Assembly: GCA_001896555.1 (NCBI GenBank)
Contig: MPOS01000029.1
Coordinates: 1 to 64,000, forward strand
DNA length: 64,000 nucleotides
Origin: Candidatus Phosphitivorax anaerolimi
GTDB taxonomy: Bacteria > Desulfobacterota > Desulfomonilia > UBA1062
Reading direction: 5' to 3'
Both the position numbers and the translations under genes were made by a program. The notes under the pieces are model-generated. The model saw only the letters and a list, made by a program, of their open reading frames with translations. It did not search any database and was not told the origin of the DNA. Positions 25,045-33,001 of the stretch are shown here, piece after piece. Each line of letters begins with the position of its first letter. Position 1 is the first letter of the stretch.

Positions 25045-26772
25045 ATGGCAGAGTTGTCGGAGAATGCCCGCAAAATCCTTCATGCCAGGTATCTGAAAAA
25101 GGATGAGCACGGAGAGGTGGTCGAGACTCCGGCTGATATGTTCCGCCGGGTGGCCCGCCATGTAGCTGCCGCCGAGAAGGTATATGACTGGAACACCAGG
25201 CCTTCCCGGTACGAGGAGCGCTTCTTCGAAATCATGAGCTCTCTTGAGTTTCTGCCGAACTCCCCTACCCTCATGAATGCCGGCAGAGATCTGGGCCAGC
25301 TCTCTGCGTGTTTCGTGCTCCCCCTGGAAGACAACCTGGCCTCCATCTTCGAAACCCTCAAGGAAACGGCCATGATCCACCAGAGCGGCGGCGGGACCGG
25401 GTTTTCCTTCAGCCGTCTGCGGCCGAAAAACGACATCGTGGCCACCACCAGCGGGGTGGCGAGCGGCCCGGTTTCTTTCATGAAGATCTTCAATGCCGCA
25501 ACCGAGATCATCAAGCAGGGAGGAACGAGACGCGGGGCAAACATGGGGGTGCTGAGGGTGGACCATCCCGACATCAGAGAGTTCATCGAGGCCAAGCGCA
25601 ACCCGGAAGAGCTCCAGAGCTTCAATCTCTCCGTGGGCATCACGGACGGCTTCATGCACGCCGTGAAGGCCGGCCGCGACATCGATCTCATCAATCCCCG
25701 GACCAAGGCGCCCGAAGGCCGGATAAATGCGCGCGAGCTCTTCGACCTGATGGCTGAATGCGCTTGGCAGAGCGGGGAGCCGGGTGTGCTCTTCCTCGAC
25801 CGCATCAACCGTGACAATCCGACACCCTCCCTGGGCGCTATCGAGGCAACAAACCCCTGCGGCGAGCAGCCGCTTCTGCCCTATGAATCGTGCAACCTCG
25901 GCTCGATCAACCTGGTGAAGATGGTTCGCCGGGGCGCAAGGGGGCCTGAGATCGACTGGGAAAAGCTCGGTGAGACCGTGAAGCTCGGGGTGAGGTTCCT
26001 CGATGATGTGATCGATGTGAATCACTTCCCCATCCCCGAGATCGAGAAAATCACCCGTGCCAACCGGAAGATCGGTCTGGGGGTCATGGGATTCGCGCAC
26101 TTCCTCATCCTGATGGGGCTGCCCTATGGTTCGGACGGGAGCGTCAGGATTGCCGAAGAGGTCATGGCCTATGTTACGCAGCAGGCCCGGGAGGCCTCCC
26201 GCGAGCTCGCCATGCAGCGCGGCCCGTTCCCGAACTTCAACAGGAGCGTCTATGCCCAGCGAGGCGAGCCCCTTCTGCGAAACGCCTCGGCCACCACCAT
26301 CGCGCCCACCGGGAGCCTGAGCATCATTGCCGGCTGTTCTTCGGGAATCGAGCCGATCTTCGGCATCAGCACCACGCGCAAGGTGGCCGGCGGCATCGAG
26401 CTCACCGAGATCGATCCGGTCTTCCAGCGGTTTGCCGAGGGACATGCCCTCGCGATCCTGGAGAGCGGGTCTGCGGGACCTTCCCGAATCCCGTTTCCTG
26501 ATACATCCCTCCTCGCCCCGGAAATACGCGATCTCTTCGTCACGGCGCTTGATGTTCCGCCCTCGCAGCACATCCGAATACAGGCGGCCTTCCAGCGCCA
26601 TACAGACAGCGCTGTATCAAAAACCATCAACTTTCCGGCAAACATCACCATCCAGGGTGTAAAGGAGGTCTTCCAGCTCGCCCACGACCTCGGCTGCAAG
26701 GGTATCACCATCTACCGCGACCAAAGCAGACCAGACCAGACAGTCACCTGCAGCGCCTGCAAAGTCTGCTAG
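25045..26772 (+). CDS. nrdJ: adenosylcobalamin-dependent (class II) ribonucleotide reductase (575 aa)
   Basis: Reduces ribonucleotides to deoxyribonucleotides with a cobalamin-generated thiyl radical, without oxygen and without an NrdB subunit. It shows the 10-stranded barrel motifs FLPNSPTLMNAG, the first redox Cys in LSACFVLPL, the GGGTGFSFS loop, the active-site NPCGEQPLLPYESCNLGS with thiyl and Cys/Glu residues, and PTGSLS. The C-terminal redox cysteines form TCSACKVC at the very end. No ATP-cone is present at the N-terminus and the length is compact for the family. ATG 25045 follows AGGAGGG; a TTG at 25036 is too close to it. No cobalamin riboswitch motif was seen upstream. Confidence 0.93.
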   Translation: MAELSENARKILHARYLKKDEHGEVVETPADMFRRVARHVAAAEKVYDWNTRPSRYEERFFEIMSSLEFLPNSPTLMNAGRDLGQLSACFVLPLEDNLASIFETLKETAMIHQSGGGTGFSFSRLRPKNDIVATTSGVASGPVSFMKIFNAATEIIKQGGTRRGANMGVLRVDHPDIREFIEAKRNPEELQSFNLSVGITDGFMHAVKAGRDIDLINPRTKAPEGRINARELFDLMAECAWQSGEPGVLFLDRINRDNPTPSLGAIEATNPCGEQPLLPYESCNLGSINLVKMVRRGARGPEIDWEKLGETVKLGVRFLDDVIDVNHFPIPEIEKITRANRKIGLGVMGFAHFLILMGLPYGSDGSVRIAEEVMAYVTQQAREASRELAMQRGPFPNFNRSVYAQRGEPLLRNASATTIAPTGSLSIIAGCSSGIEPIFGISTTRKVAGGIELTEIDPVFQRFAEGHALAILESGSAGPSRIPFPDTSLLAPEIRDLFVTALDVPPSQHIRIQAAFQRHTDSAVSKTINFPANITIQGVKEVFQLAHDLGCKGITIYRDQSRPDQTVTCSACKVC

Positions 26773-26790
26773 GGGGACGTCCCCTGTTTT
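26773..26790. repeat. GGGGACGTCCCC palindrome with T-run between convergent stops
   Basis: The 18 bases between the nrdJ stop and the stop of the convergent lipoprotein gene consist of a perfect 12-base palindrome (26773-26784) and a T-rich tail. It may act as a small terminator for nrdJ. The core resembles other GGGGACG repeats in the window (59818-59894). Confidence 0.45.
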
Positions 26791-28614
26791 TTATTGTATC
26801 AGGAAGATGAAGGTGTGGAAGTCGTCCAGGTCCTCGCTGCAGGACTTGAGGCCGAAGCAGGTGATCCTATCGCCTGGTTTGAGGATATCGGGTGAGACCA
26901 GAGTATCCACCTCTTCGCCGAGGTGTATTCCAGTGGCATGGGGCGTCATTCTGACCGACAGGCCGTCGACCTGCAGGGTCCTGCTGTATGGGTAGACCTT
27001 TTCTACGGTACCGGCGAGAGACTCTGGAGTGACGAGCACCTGGGCCGAGGTGTTGTTGCGGCCGGCAACGACCCTGATATGGTACGGATTGCAGGCAAGG
27101 AGAGGGACCATGTCTTCGGGAATCGGGACATTCCCCTCCAGGGCGATCCGGGCTCCTTTGGGTACAGCGGCCTCCCGGATCCGGCCCGCTTCGGCTTCAA
27201 CGACGAACGAATACCCACCTGCTGTGCACTCAACCGCACCGAGCACCCCGGACAGATCATCCGGCTGCTCCAGGACAAGGGCTGCACAAAGCGCCTGAAC
27301 GCCCGTATCGAAAACACCTGCAACCAGCACGTGCATACCCGCATCCAGGATGTCTGACTCAGCAGGGGCACCGCTTCCGGTGAGCACCAACGACCCATCC
27401 GGCAGGACGACCCGGACCGAGCCTGCGACCTCTTCACCGGGATCGGGATTCAGGAGAAACTCGTCAAAGCCGTTCATCTCCTCGATTGCGCCCTTTATGA
27501 CCAGACAATCACCCAGAATGATGAGTGAGGCGGTAAAGCAGCCTTCGCGCAACGTCCCCCAGACCGTGACGTATTCCCCTTCCTGAAGATCTGCCAAAGA
27601 GCCGAACGTGAGGCCCCCGGCAAATGCCAGGACATCATCCGGCAGACACACGCGGATCTCTCCCAGGCAGTCTCCTCCGTCTTTTTCCTGGCGATTCAGC
27701 GTGAACGACTCAGGCAGCGGATCTCCGTGTACATCGTGAAGATCCTCTACCCGCCCCCTGATGAATCTCGGGCAGGGAGAAGGCTCTTCTCCTTCCAGAA
27801 TGTCCACAAAGACCACTGGCCGGAATATGCACTTCTCAGATCCTGATGTGTGGAGATGGATGGACTTGTTCACATCGATATCGAGCCTCAGGTAGATGAG
27901 CTCGTTTTCGCCGAGCTTAAAAGGCCCCCTTGGGTTGAGGTCGATCTTACCGCCGGGCAGCTTGATATCCAGATATTCACACGGCCCGCCCTCGGCCCGT
28001 ACCTCGGAGATACTCAGGCGTATCTTGCAGTATCTGCCTGCTGGAACCTCTTCGTTGATCAGGAGGAGAAAATCTTCGCCCCGGTACTGCAGAATATCCA
28101 GCGTAAAGCCTTCTTCGGAGCTGAAAACGGTGACGAGCTCTTCACGGCAGCACTCAGTGCCGCCAGCGCCGGGATTGGAAACATCACCATGGCATTCCTG
28201 ATCTTGGTGCTCCGGAATGCCGGCTTCGTCTTCTTCGCTTCGGGCCCCGTACTCATGCTCTCTGTCGCATTCATGCCTGCATTCATCACCAGCCTGGCAT
28301 TTTTCCCCGCTATGCCCATGGAGATCACGGCTCTCCTCATCGTCGCAGACAATCTGAACGTCCTCCTTCTCTTCGCAGGCATGATGCCCTTCGCAGTCTG
28401 CCGGCAGCAGGGAAATCTCGGTGATGGTGACCCAGATATGATCGTATTCATGAGAAGGGGCATCCGTGATCAGGACGCCGACCCTGCCGAAGGCTGCCTC
28501 GGGCTGGGCCCCGCCTCCTGAAGAACCCCCGCTGCAGGCCCACAGAATGACAAGCGCGAGCAGACACGCCGCAGGTAAGCCCACATGCCATACATACTTC
28601 CACGAGTGTCCCAT
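26791..28614 (-). CDS. DUF4382 lipoprotein with Cys/His-rich insertion (607 aa)
   Basis: Secreted lipoprotein: signal peptide 1-26 and lipobox ending at Cys27 (LWAC), then a Gly/Ser linker. A DUF4382-like domain starts with VGVLITDAPSHEYDHIWVTITEISLLP and resumes near 160. Between them, residues 74-156 hold nine Cys and eight His in 83 residues plus many acidic residues, suggesting metal binding or disulfides. The C-terminal half (about 290-607) contains repeated beta-rich DUF5666-like segments. CGGGAGGAGGTT precedes the ATG. The function of DUF4382 proteins is unknown; cell-surface location is well supported. Nothing clear is seen in the 275-base gap between this gene and tupC. Confidence 0.8.
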   Translation of the reverse strand: MGHSWKYVWHVGLPAACLLALVILWACSGGSSGGGAQPEAAFGRVGVLITDAPSHEYDHIWVTITEISLLPADCEGHHACEEKEDVQIVCDDEESRDLHGHSGEKCQAGDECRHECDREHEYGARSEEDEAGIPEHQDQECHGDVSNPGAGGTECCREELVTVFSSEEGFTLDILQYRGEDFLLLINEEVPAGRYCKIRLSISEVRAEGGPCEYLDIKLPGGKIDLNPRGPFKLGENELIYLRLDIDVNKSIHLHTSGSEKCIFRPVVFVDILEGEEPSPCPRFIRGRVEDLHDVHGDPLPESFTLNRQEKDGGDCLGEIRVCLPDDVLAFAGGLTFGSLADLQEGEYVTVWGTLREGCFTASLIILGDCLVIKGAIEEMNGFDEFLLNPDPGEEVAGSVRVVLPDGSLVLTGSGAPAESDILDAGMHVLVAGVFDTGVQALCAALVLEQPDDLSGVLGAVECTAGGYSFVVEAEAGRIREAAVPKGARIALEGNVPIPEDMVPLLACNPYHIRVVAGRNNTSAQVLVTPESLAGTVEKVYPYSRTLQVDGLSVRMTPHATGIHLGEEVDTLVSPDILKPGDRITCFGLKSCSEDLDDFHTFIFLIQ

Positions 28615-28889
28615 AACCTCCTCCCGAACGCATGCCGTATAACACCTGATCTCATTGCAACCCCCTTATGGGGAAAACGCCCGGACAGAAAGAAAGGTCA
28701 GATACAAAGAACATCGAAATGCGGCACGAGAAACCGCAGGTGAGAAGATCCTGTTTCCTGATCAGCCTGACCCGTTATCATAGAATATAATAATATTATC
28801 ACCAGAAAAAACCAGCTCCAGGATATTGTTTTTTAAGCATCAAAGGAACCGTGCGCCCCGGTGAAGAGGGCAGCCGGGAGCAGGGCCTG

Positions 28890-29912
28890 TCAGATCCACT
28901 GGAGGGATGTCGCCTTGAAAACCACCCACACCTCCTTGCCGGGCACGAGCTGAAGCCGTACGGCGGAGCTCTTGGTGACCCGGACATTGAGGTGGATCTG
29001 CGCCACCACCACCTCCACGAGGACGTTCTCGGTGGACACCTCGTCACTCATGTTGAGGATCCTCCCCTTGAGAATGTTCAAGGCAGACTCATTCTTCGGC
29101 GGCTCTAGCGCGACGGTGATGGTGGAAGGATTCAGGATCGCGCTGGATTGCAGACTGGTCCCCCGGGCGCTCACGATGACCTGCCCGTCGGAGAGGCGTT
29201 TAGCGAAGAGTCTTTCCCCGGTTTCTTCCCAGGGGCCGTGAATCACGTTGCCTGCCACATACTCCACGAGCCGGCCCTCTTCCATCCTCACGAGCTTATC
29301 AGTCACGGTGTTGAGCCATAGGTAGTCGTGGCTTACGATAATGAGCGAGGTATTGAACATCCGGCGGCATCTGTCGATCGCATCTTTGATGAGATAGGAG
29401 CTCTGGCGGTCAACGCTCGCTGTGGGCTCGTCCAGTACCAGAACCTTGGGCCTGAGTACGAGCCTGGAGGCAAGGGCCACCCGCTGCGCCTCGCCCCCGG
29501 AGAGCTCGTGCCACATCCGCCGGGCAAACTTGTCGGGTGAAAGACCGACCCAGCTCAAGGCCTCACGGACACGCTCGCTTGCATCCTGCATTTCTCCCCT
29601 GAGCCTCAGCCCGTAGGCCACATTCTCGAAAACCGTGCGCTTGAGCAGGTACGATACCTGGAGCAGCATGGTCACGCTTCTTCTGGCCTCGAGGCTTTCC
29701 GGTCCGGACGGCACCCCTTCGAAATAGATCGTCCCGGCATCGGGGGCATCAATGAATGCCAGCAGGTTGAGCAGGGTACTCTTCCCGCTGCCGTTGGGAC
29801 CCACGATCCCGAGCGACTCGCCGTGCTCGATGACGAGCTCCGGGACATCCAGGTCAAAGTGTTTGCCGTACGAGTATCTCAGGCCCTCGACCCGGTAGAG
29901 AGGTTCGCTCAT
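28890..29912 (-). CDS. tupC: tungstate ABC transporter, ATP-binding protein (340 aa)
   Basis: Energises oxyanion uptake. Walker A GPNGSGKST, the ABC signature LSGGEAQRVALA and Walker B VLVLDEPTA are all present in the first 230 residues. The C-terminal 100 residues include a MOP/TOBE-like regulatory domain (KGRILNMSDEVSTENVLVEV) as in oxyanion importers. ATG 29912 overlaps the tupB stop (ATGA) and begins MSEPLYRVEGL; a longer upstream reading lies inside tupB. Part of the tupABC operon. Confidence 0.87.
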   Translation of the reverse strand: MSEPLYRVEGLRYSYGKHFDLDVPELVIEHGESLGIVGPNGSGKSTLLNLLAFIDAPDAGTIYFEGVPSGPESLEARRSVTMLLQVSYLLKRTVFENVAYGLRLRGEMQDASERVREALSWVGLSPDKFARRMWHELSGGEAQRVALASRLVLRPKVLVLDEPTASVDRQSSYLIKDAIDRCRRMFNTSLIIVSHDYLWLNTVTDKLVRMEEGRLVEYVAGNVIHGPWEETGERLFAKRLSDGQVIVSARGTSLQSSAILNPSTITVALEPPKNESALNILKGRILNMSDEVSTENVLVEVVVAQIHLNVRVTKSSAVRLQLVPGKEVWVVFKATSLQWI

Positions 29913-30601
29913 GTGGTTCTCCTTCTCAGGAGCACGAGCGCACTGTTGAGGAGAAACACAATGAGGAGCAGAATCACCCCCAGCGCAATGCCCATGGAGA
30001 ACTGTCCCTTGCCGGTCTCCAGGGTGATGGCCGTGGTCATGGTCCTGGTGTACCACTTGATATTGCCGCCGATCATCATTGCAATCCCCACCTCGGAGAT
30101 AGCCCTGCCGTATGCCGTGATTACGGCGATGAGCACGGCGAACCTCGCCTCGTGCAGAGAGGTCAGGGCGAGCTGAACCCTGCCGGCGCCCAGGGATCTC
30201 AGGGTGGGCCGGAGCCTGCGGTCGAGCCCCTCGATGGCTGTGGCCGTGAGCGATATCACGATGGGCAGGATCAGGAATACCTGTGCGATGGCAATGCCCG
30301 GAACAGTGTACAGGAGATTTGTCCAGCCCAGGGGGCCCCTTCGCGAGATAAAGGCATACACCAGCAGCCCCACCACTACGGTGGGAATGGCCAGGAGGGT
30401 GTCTACGACCATCCGCAGCTGTTTTTTGCCCGGGAAATTGAAATACCCGAGCAGAAAGCCCAGAGGGACCCCGATGATCACACTCAAAGTGATCGACGTG
30501 AAAGTGACCTTCAGCGTGGTGATCACCGCCGAATATGTCTCAGGGTCGAGGGTAAAAATTAGAACCGCTGCCTGCTGCAGGCCCTGCCATATATAATCCA
30601 T
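29909..30601 (-). CDS. tupB: tungstate ABC transporter, permease (230 aa)
   Basis: Inner-membrane channel subunit with about five to six hydrophobic segments. The cytoplasmic coupling region ATAIEGLDRRLRPTLRSLGAGRVQL corresponds to the EAA loop contacting the ATPase. Length and the AYGRAISEVGIAMMIGGNI segment match the TupB/CysT-type permeases. The start lies 14 bases after the tupA stop and the end overlaps tupC by four bases, giving a tight three-gene operon. Confidence 0.87.
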   Translation of the reverse strand: MDYIWQGLQQAAVLIFTLDPETYSAVITTLKVTFTSITLSVIIGVPLGFLLGYFNFPGKKQLRMVVDTLLAIPTVVVGLLVYAFISRRGPLGWTNLLYTVPGIAIAQVFLILPIVISLTATAIEGLDRRLRPTLRSLGAGRVQLALTSLHEARFAVLIAVITAYGRAISEVGIAMMIGGNIKWYTRTMTTAITLETGKGQFSMGIALGVILLLIVFLLNSALVLLRRRTT

Positions 30602-30615
30602 GTTTTCTTAAGCCG

Positions 30616-31458
30616 CTACTCTCCTGCGTTGGGGTAGAAAAGCTGCTTGTTCAGGAGCTTGAAATCTGCGATGAGCTTCTGCGTCTTGTCCGAGGCCATC
30701 CACTGGGCAAACTCCTTGGCGAGGTCGTATTTCACATTCGGGCACCTCTCGGGGTTAACCGGGATCACGCTGTACTGGTTCCTCAGCTCTTTATCGCCCT
30801 CGACCAGAATCACCAGCGGGGGGTTGCCTTTAAAGTTGTCTTCATACTTGATGAACGTGCCGCGGTCGGCCAGGGTGTAGGCGTTTTGCTCGGCTGCGAT
30901 GTTGATGGTGTTGAGCATACCCTGCCCCGTGGACAGATACCATGACTCCCGGTCGGGGGTCTGGATGCCGGCCTGTTTCCAGAGATCCAGCTCGGCCTTG
31001 TGGGTTCCTGAATTGTCGCCCCGGCTTGCAAAACGGGCCTTCTGCTGCTGGATGGCCTGGAGTGCTTCCGTCACGCTCTTGCCCTTGATGCCGGCTGGAT
31101 CGTCCTTGGGTCCCAGGATCACGTAGTCGTTGTACATGATCTGGACCCGCTCTGCGCCATATCCCTTTTCCATGTACTCCTTCTCCGCGTCCGGTGCATG
31201 GACCAGCAACACGCTCACGTCACAGTTTTCTCCCAGGGCCAGTGCCGCACCGGTCCCGACCGCGACCCACAGGAGCTCGATGCCGGTATCCTTCTTGAAC
31301 TGGGGTGCGAGATATTCGAGCAAGCCGGTGTTGTCGGTGCTCGTGGTGGTCGCCATGAGCAGGGTCCCCTTGTTCTGGGCATGGGAAACCCCTGCTCCGG
31401 TAATCAGAACAACTGCAATACCCAGTGCCAGCAAACCGGAAAACAATCTTCTTTTCAT
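30616..31458 (-). CDS. tupA: tungstate ABC transporter, substrate-binding protein (280 aa)
   Basis: Periplasmic oxyanion-binding protein. The signal peptide is about 1-27 (cleavage near SHA-QN). The mature protein opens with the TupA hallmark LMATTTSTDNTGLLEYL, whose Thr/Ser residues bind the anion, and continues with VGTGAAL, the SRGDNSGTHKAE loop and YTLADRGTF, all typical of TupA rather than ModA or WtpA. High selectivity for tungstate over molybdate is known for characterised TupA proteins. GAGGGATAAGGT precedes the ATG. First gene of the operon; it implies tungsten enzymes such as aldehyde:ferredoxin oxidoreductase elsewhere in the genome. Confidence 0.88.
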   Translation of the reverse strand: MKRRLFSGLLALGIAVVLITGAGVSHAQNKGTLLMATTTSTDNTGLLEYLAPQFKKDTGIELLWVAVGTGAALALGENCDVSVLLVHAPDAEKEYMEKGYGAERVQIMYNDYVILGPKDDPAGIKGKSVTEALQAIQQQKARFASRGDNSGTHKAELDLWKQAGIQTPDRESWYLSTGQGMLNTINIAAEQNAYTLADRGTFIKYEDNFKGNPPLVILVEGDKELRNQYSVIPVNPERCPNVKYDLAKEFAQWMASDKTQKLIADFKLLNKQLFYPNAGE

Positions 31459-31534
31459 ACCTTATCCCTCCATTTTCCGCATTCAATCCCAATTCCGTCA
31501 AGGTATGGTTCTTATGAAGGATCGATAGCGGAAC

Positions 31535-31564
31535 TATTTATTATATTTATATTATGAATAAATA
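31535..31564. promoter_or_regulatory. AT-rich inverted repeat upstream of tupA
   Basis: Perfect 8-base arms tatttatt (31535-31542) and aataaata (31557-31564) flank a 14-base AT centre, about 77-106 bases before the tupA start. A minus-strand TATAAT (31545-31540) overlaps the left arm, so a bound protein would block initiation. No good -35 accompanies it. Oxyanion-responsive control is a guess from position. Confidence 0.35.
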
Positions 31565-31655
31565 AGCTTATAAGGCCCTGTATCAAAAACATCCCTGCAA
31601 GGCAATGAATTTCTTGTCCAAGTATGGCGGGGAAAATCCCCGCACATAACGGGCC

Positions 31656-32705
31656 TCATCCTACGCCGTTGCGGCAGAAGTCCGAGAAGGTCATATCGAG
31701 ATAGCGCACCTGGTCCTTGTTGCGGAAAAAACGTTTGTAGCGCTGCTCTTCCAGGACCTTGCTCGCCTGTCTCTTTCCTTCGTAGCTGTTGAGCACCAGG
31801 ATGTCCGGCCTCGGGTCGTAATTCAGCTCCAGGCGCTTGAGCAGGTATCTGACGAGCAGGTCTGCATCGGGAAACGAATATCCGCAGAAAATGATCCTCT
31901 TGGCGTTCTTAAGGACCTCGTACGAGGTGTGCATGATCTGGTTCAGAAAGTAGTTCTTCATTCCCTTGAGAAAGGTGGGCGGGGTAATGATGGGGGCCAT
32001 GGGCATTCCGCACTGCGCACACGGGATCGTGTGCTCCACGAGCCGGGCCACCTCGCGCTCGCGCGGGGTGAGCGTAAGCGAAATACACGTGGGGCAGTAG
32101 AGCCAGTTGAGTGAACCATGTAGCTTGAGGAGAAACACCGAGCATTCCCTTCTGGGAATCTGCCAGTTGCACTCCCGGTGATAGTTGGTGAACTCAACGC
32201 CATAGTCGATGTCGATGCCCGGATGCAGCTCGGTCAGTGCGTTGTCGATGAGGATATCGTAATTCAGCGATATGAATGCCGTACAGAGCATTCTCCCCTC
32301 TCTTTCGAGCCTGTTCACCAGCTCCCGGTGGTGGCCCTTGGGGTTCTGGAGTGTGCGGTTGAGCACCAGGGCGATGAGAAAGATCAGGTCCTCACGGATG
32401 GTCTGAACATCCGGCGCGCCAGTGGCGATCGAGTACCCGCGGAAGCTCTCGCCTCGGTCCATGGCGATTTCCAGGATGCCTAAGGTCTCTTCGAACGAGG
32501 GGAACATGGTGTCCGACAAGGGATCGCGTACATCGATGCCGAAAAAATCCCGGAAGAACTTCGCAAGTCTGCCGATGTTTTCGGGATGACTGCTGTTTGT
32601 CCGGTCGGTCCGGAAAAACTCGCAGAAGAGGTCCTTCTGCACCGGGGCGCCTTCAGATGCCGAAGCCCCTGCACCGAGAAAAATCACATCCTCTACCGCT
32701 GCCAT
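31656..32705 (-). CDS. SIR2-like domain protein with zinc-ribbon insert (349 aa)
   Basis: N-terminal nucleotide-binding motif FLGAGASASEGAP is typical of SIR2-like (SIR2_2/PF13289) proteins, followed by the SLNYDILID and KLHGSLNW segments. The HGS segment runs into a CPTC...CAQC pair that could bind zinc. The C-terminal GYSFPDADLLVRYLLK also fits the family. Proteins of this class often hydrolyse NAD, and many act as effectors in anti-phage systems; whether this one does is unknown. No partner such as an Argonaute, HerA or TIR protein is adjacent. GGAAGGAGG precedes the ATG. A 7-base GC hairpin without U-tract follows the stop (31627-31643). Confidence 0.75.
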   Translation of the reverse strand: MAAVEDVIFLGAGASASEGAPVQKDLFCEFFRTDRTNSSHPENIGRLAKFFRDFFGIDVRDPLSDTMFPSFEETLGILEIAMDRGESFRGYSIATGAPDVQTIREDLIFLIALVLNRTLQNPKGHHRELVNRLEREGRMLCTAFISLNYDILIDNALTELHPGIDIDYGVEFTNYHRECNWQIPRRECSVFLLKLHGSLNWLYCPTCISLTLTPREREVARLVEHTIPCAQCGMPMAPIITPPTFLKGMKNYFLNQIMHTSYEVLKNAKRIIFCGYSFPDADLLVRYLLKRLELNYDPRPDILVLNSYEGKRQASKVLEEQRYKRFFRNKDQVRYLDMTFSDFCRNGVG

Positions 32706-33001
32706 GCTTCCTCCTTCCAGTCGAACCCTCTTGAATCGGTTTTTACCCTAGAGATCCCTGCACGTCTCTCCAGCCCACGGACAGGACATCCCCCAAGGCT
32801 GCATACCCACTATCCTTGCATACTTAAGCCTGCTCCAAAAGGGCTTTTCGCCCTGCCGAACGCGCCAACGCCCGCGCATCCAGGCCTTGCCGGCATTAAC
32901 AGCGCACCCGCTTGCGCTGAAAGCTTTAAGGCTTACATCTTTTTCTCATTTCCCTTATCTATATGTATGCAGACATTGTTCAACAGGGAGCACAAAAATC
33001 T

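Noticed and set aside
24946-26601. Long open frame (551 codons) opposite nrdJ
   Set aside because: nrdJ shows all family motifs in the other strand; the antisense frame is low-complexity His/Asp/Gly-rich without a ribosome site.
31627-31643. Hairpin gcgggga/tccccgc after the SIR2-like gene as a terminator
   Set aside because: The three-base loop and missing U-tract make termination unlikely.
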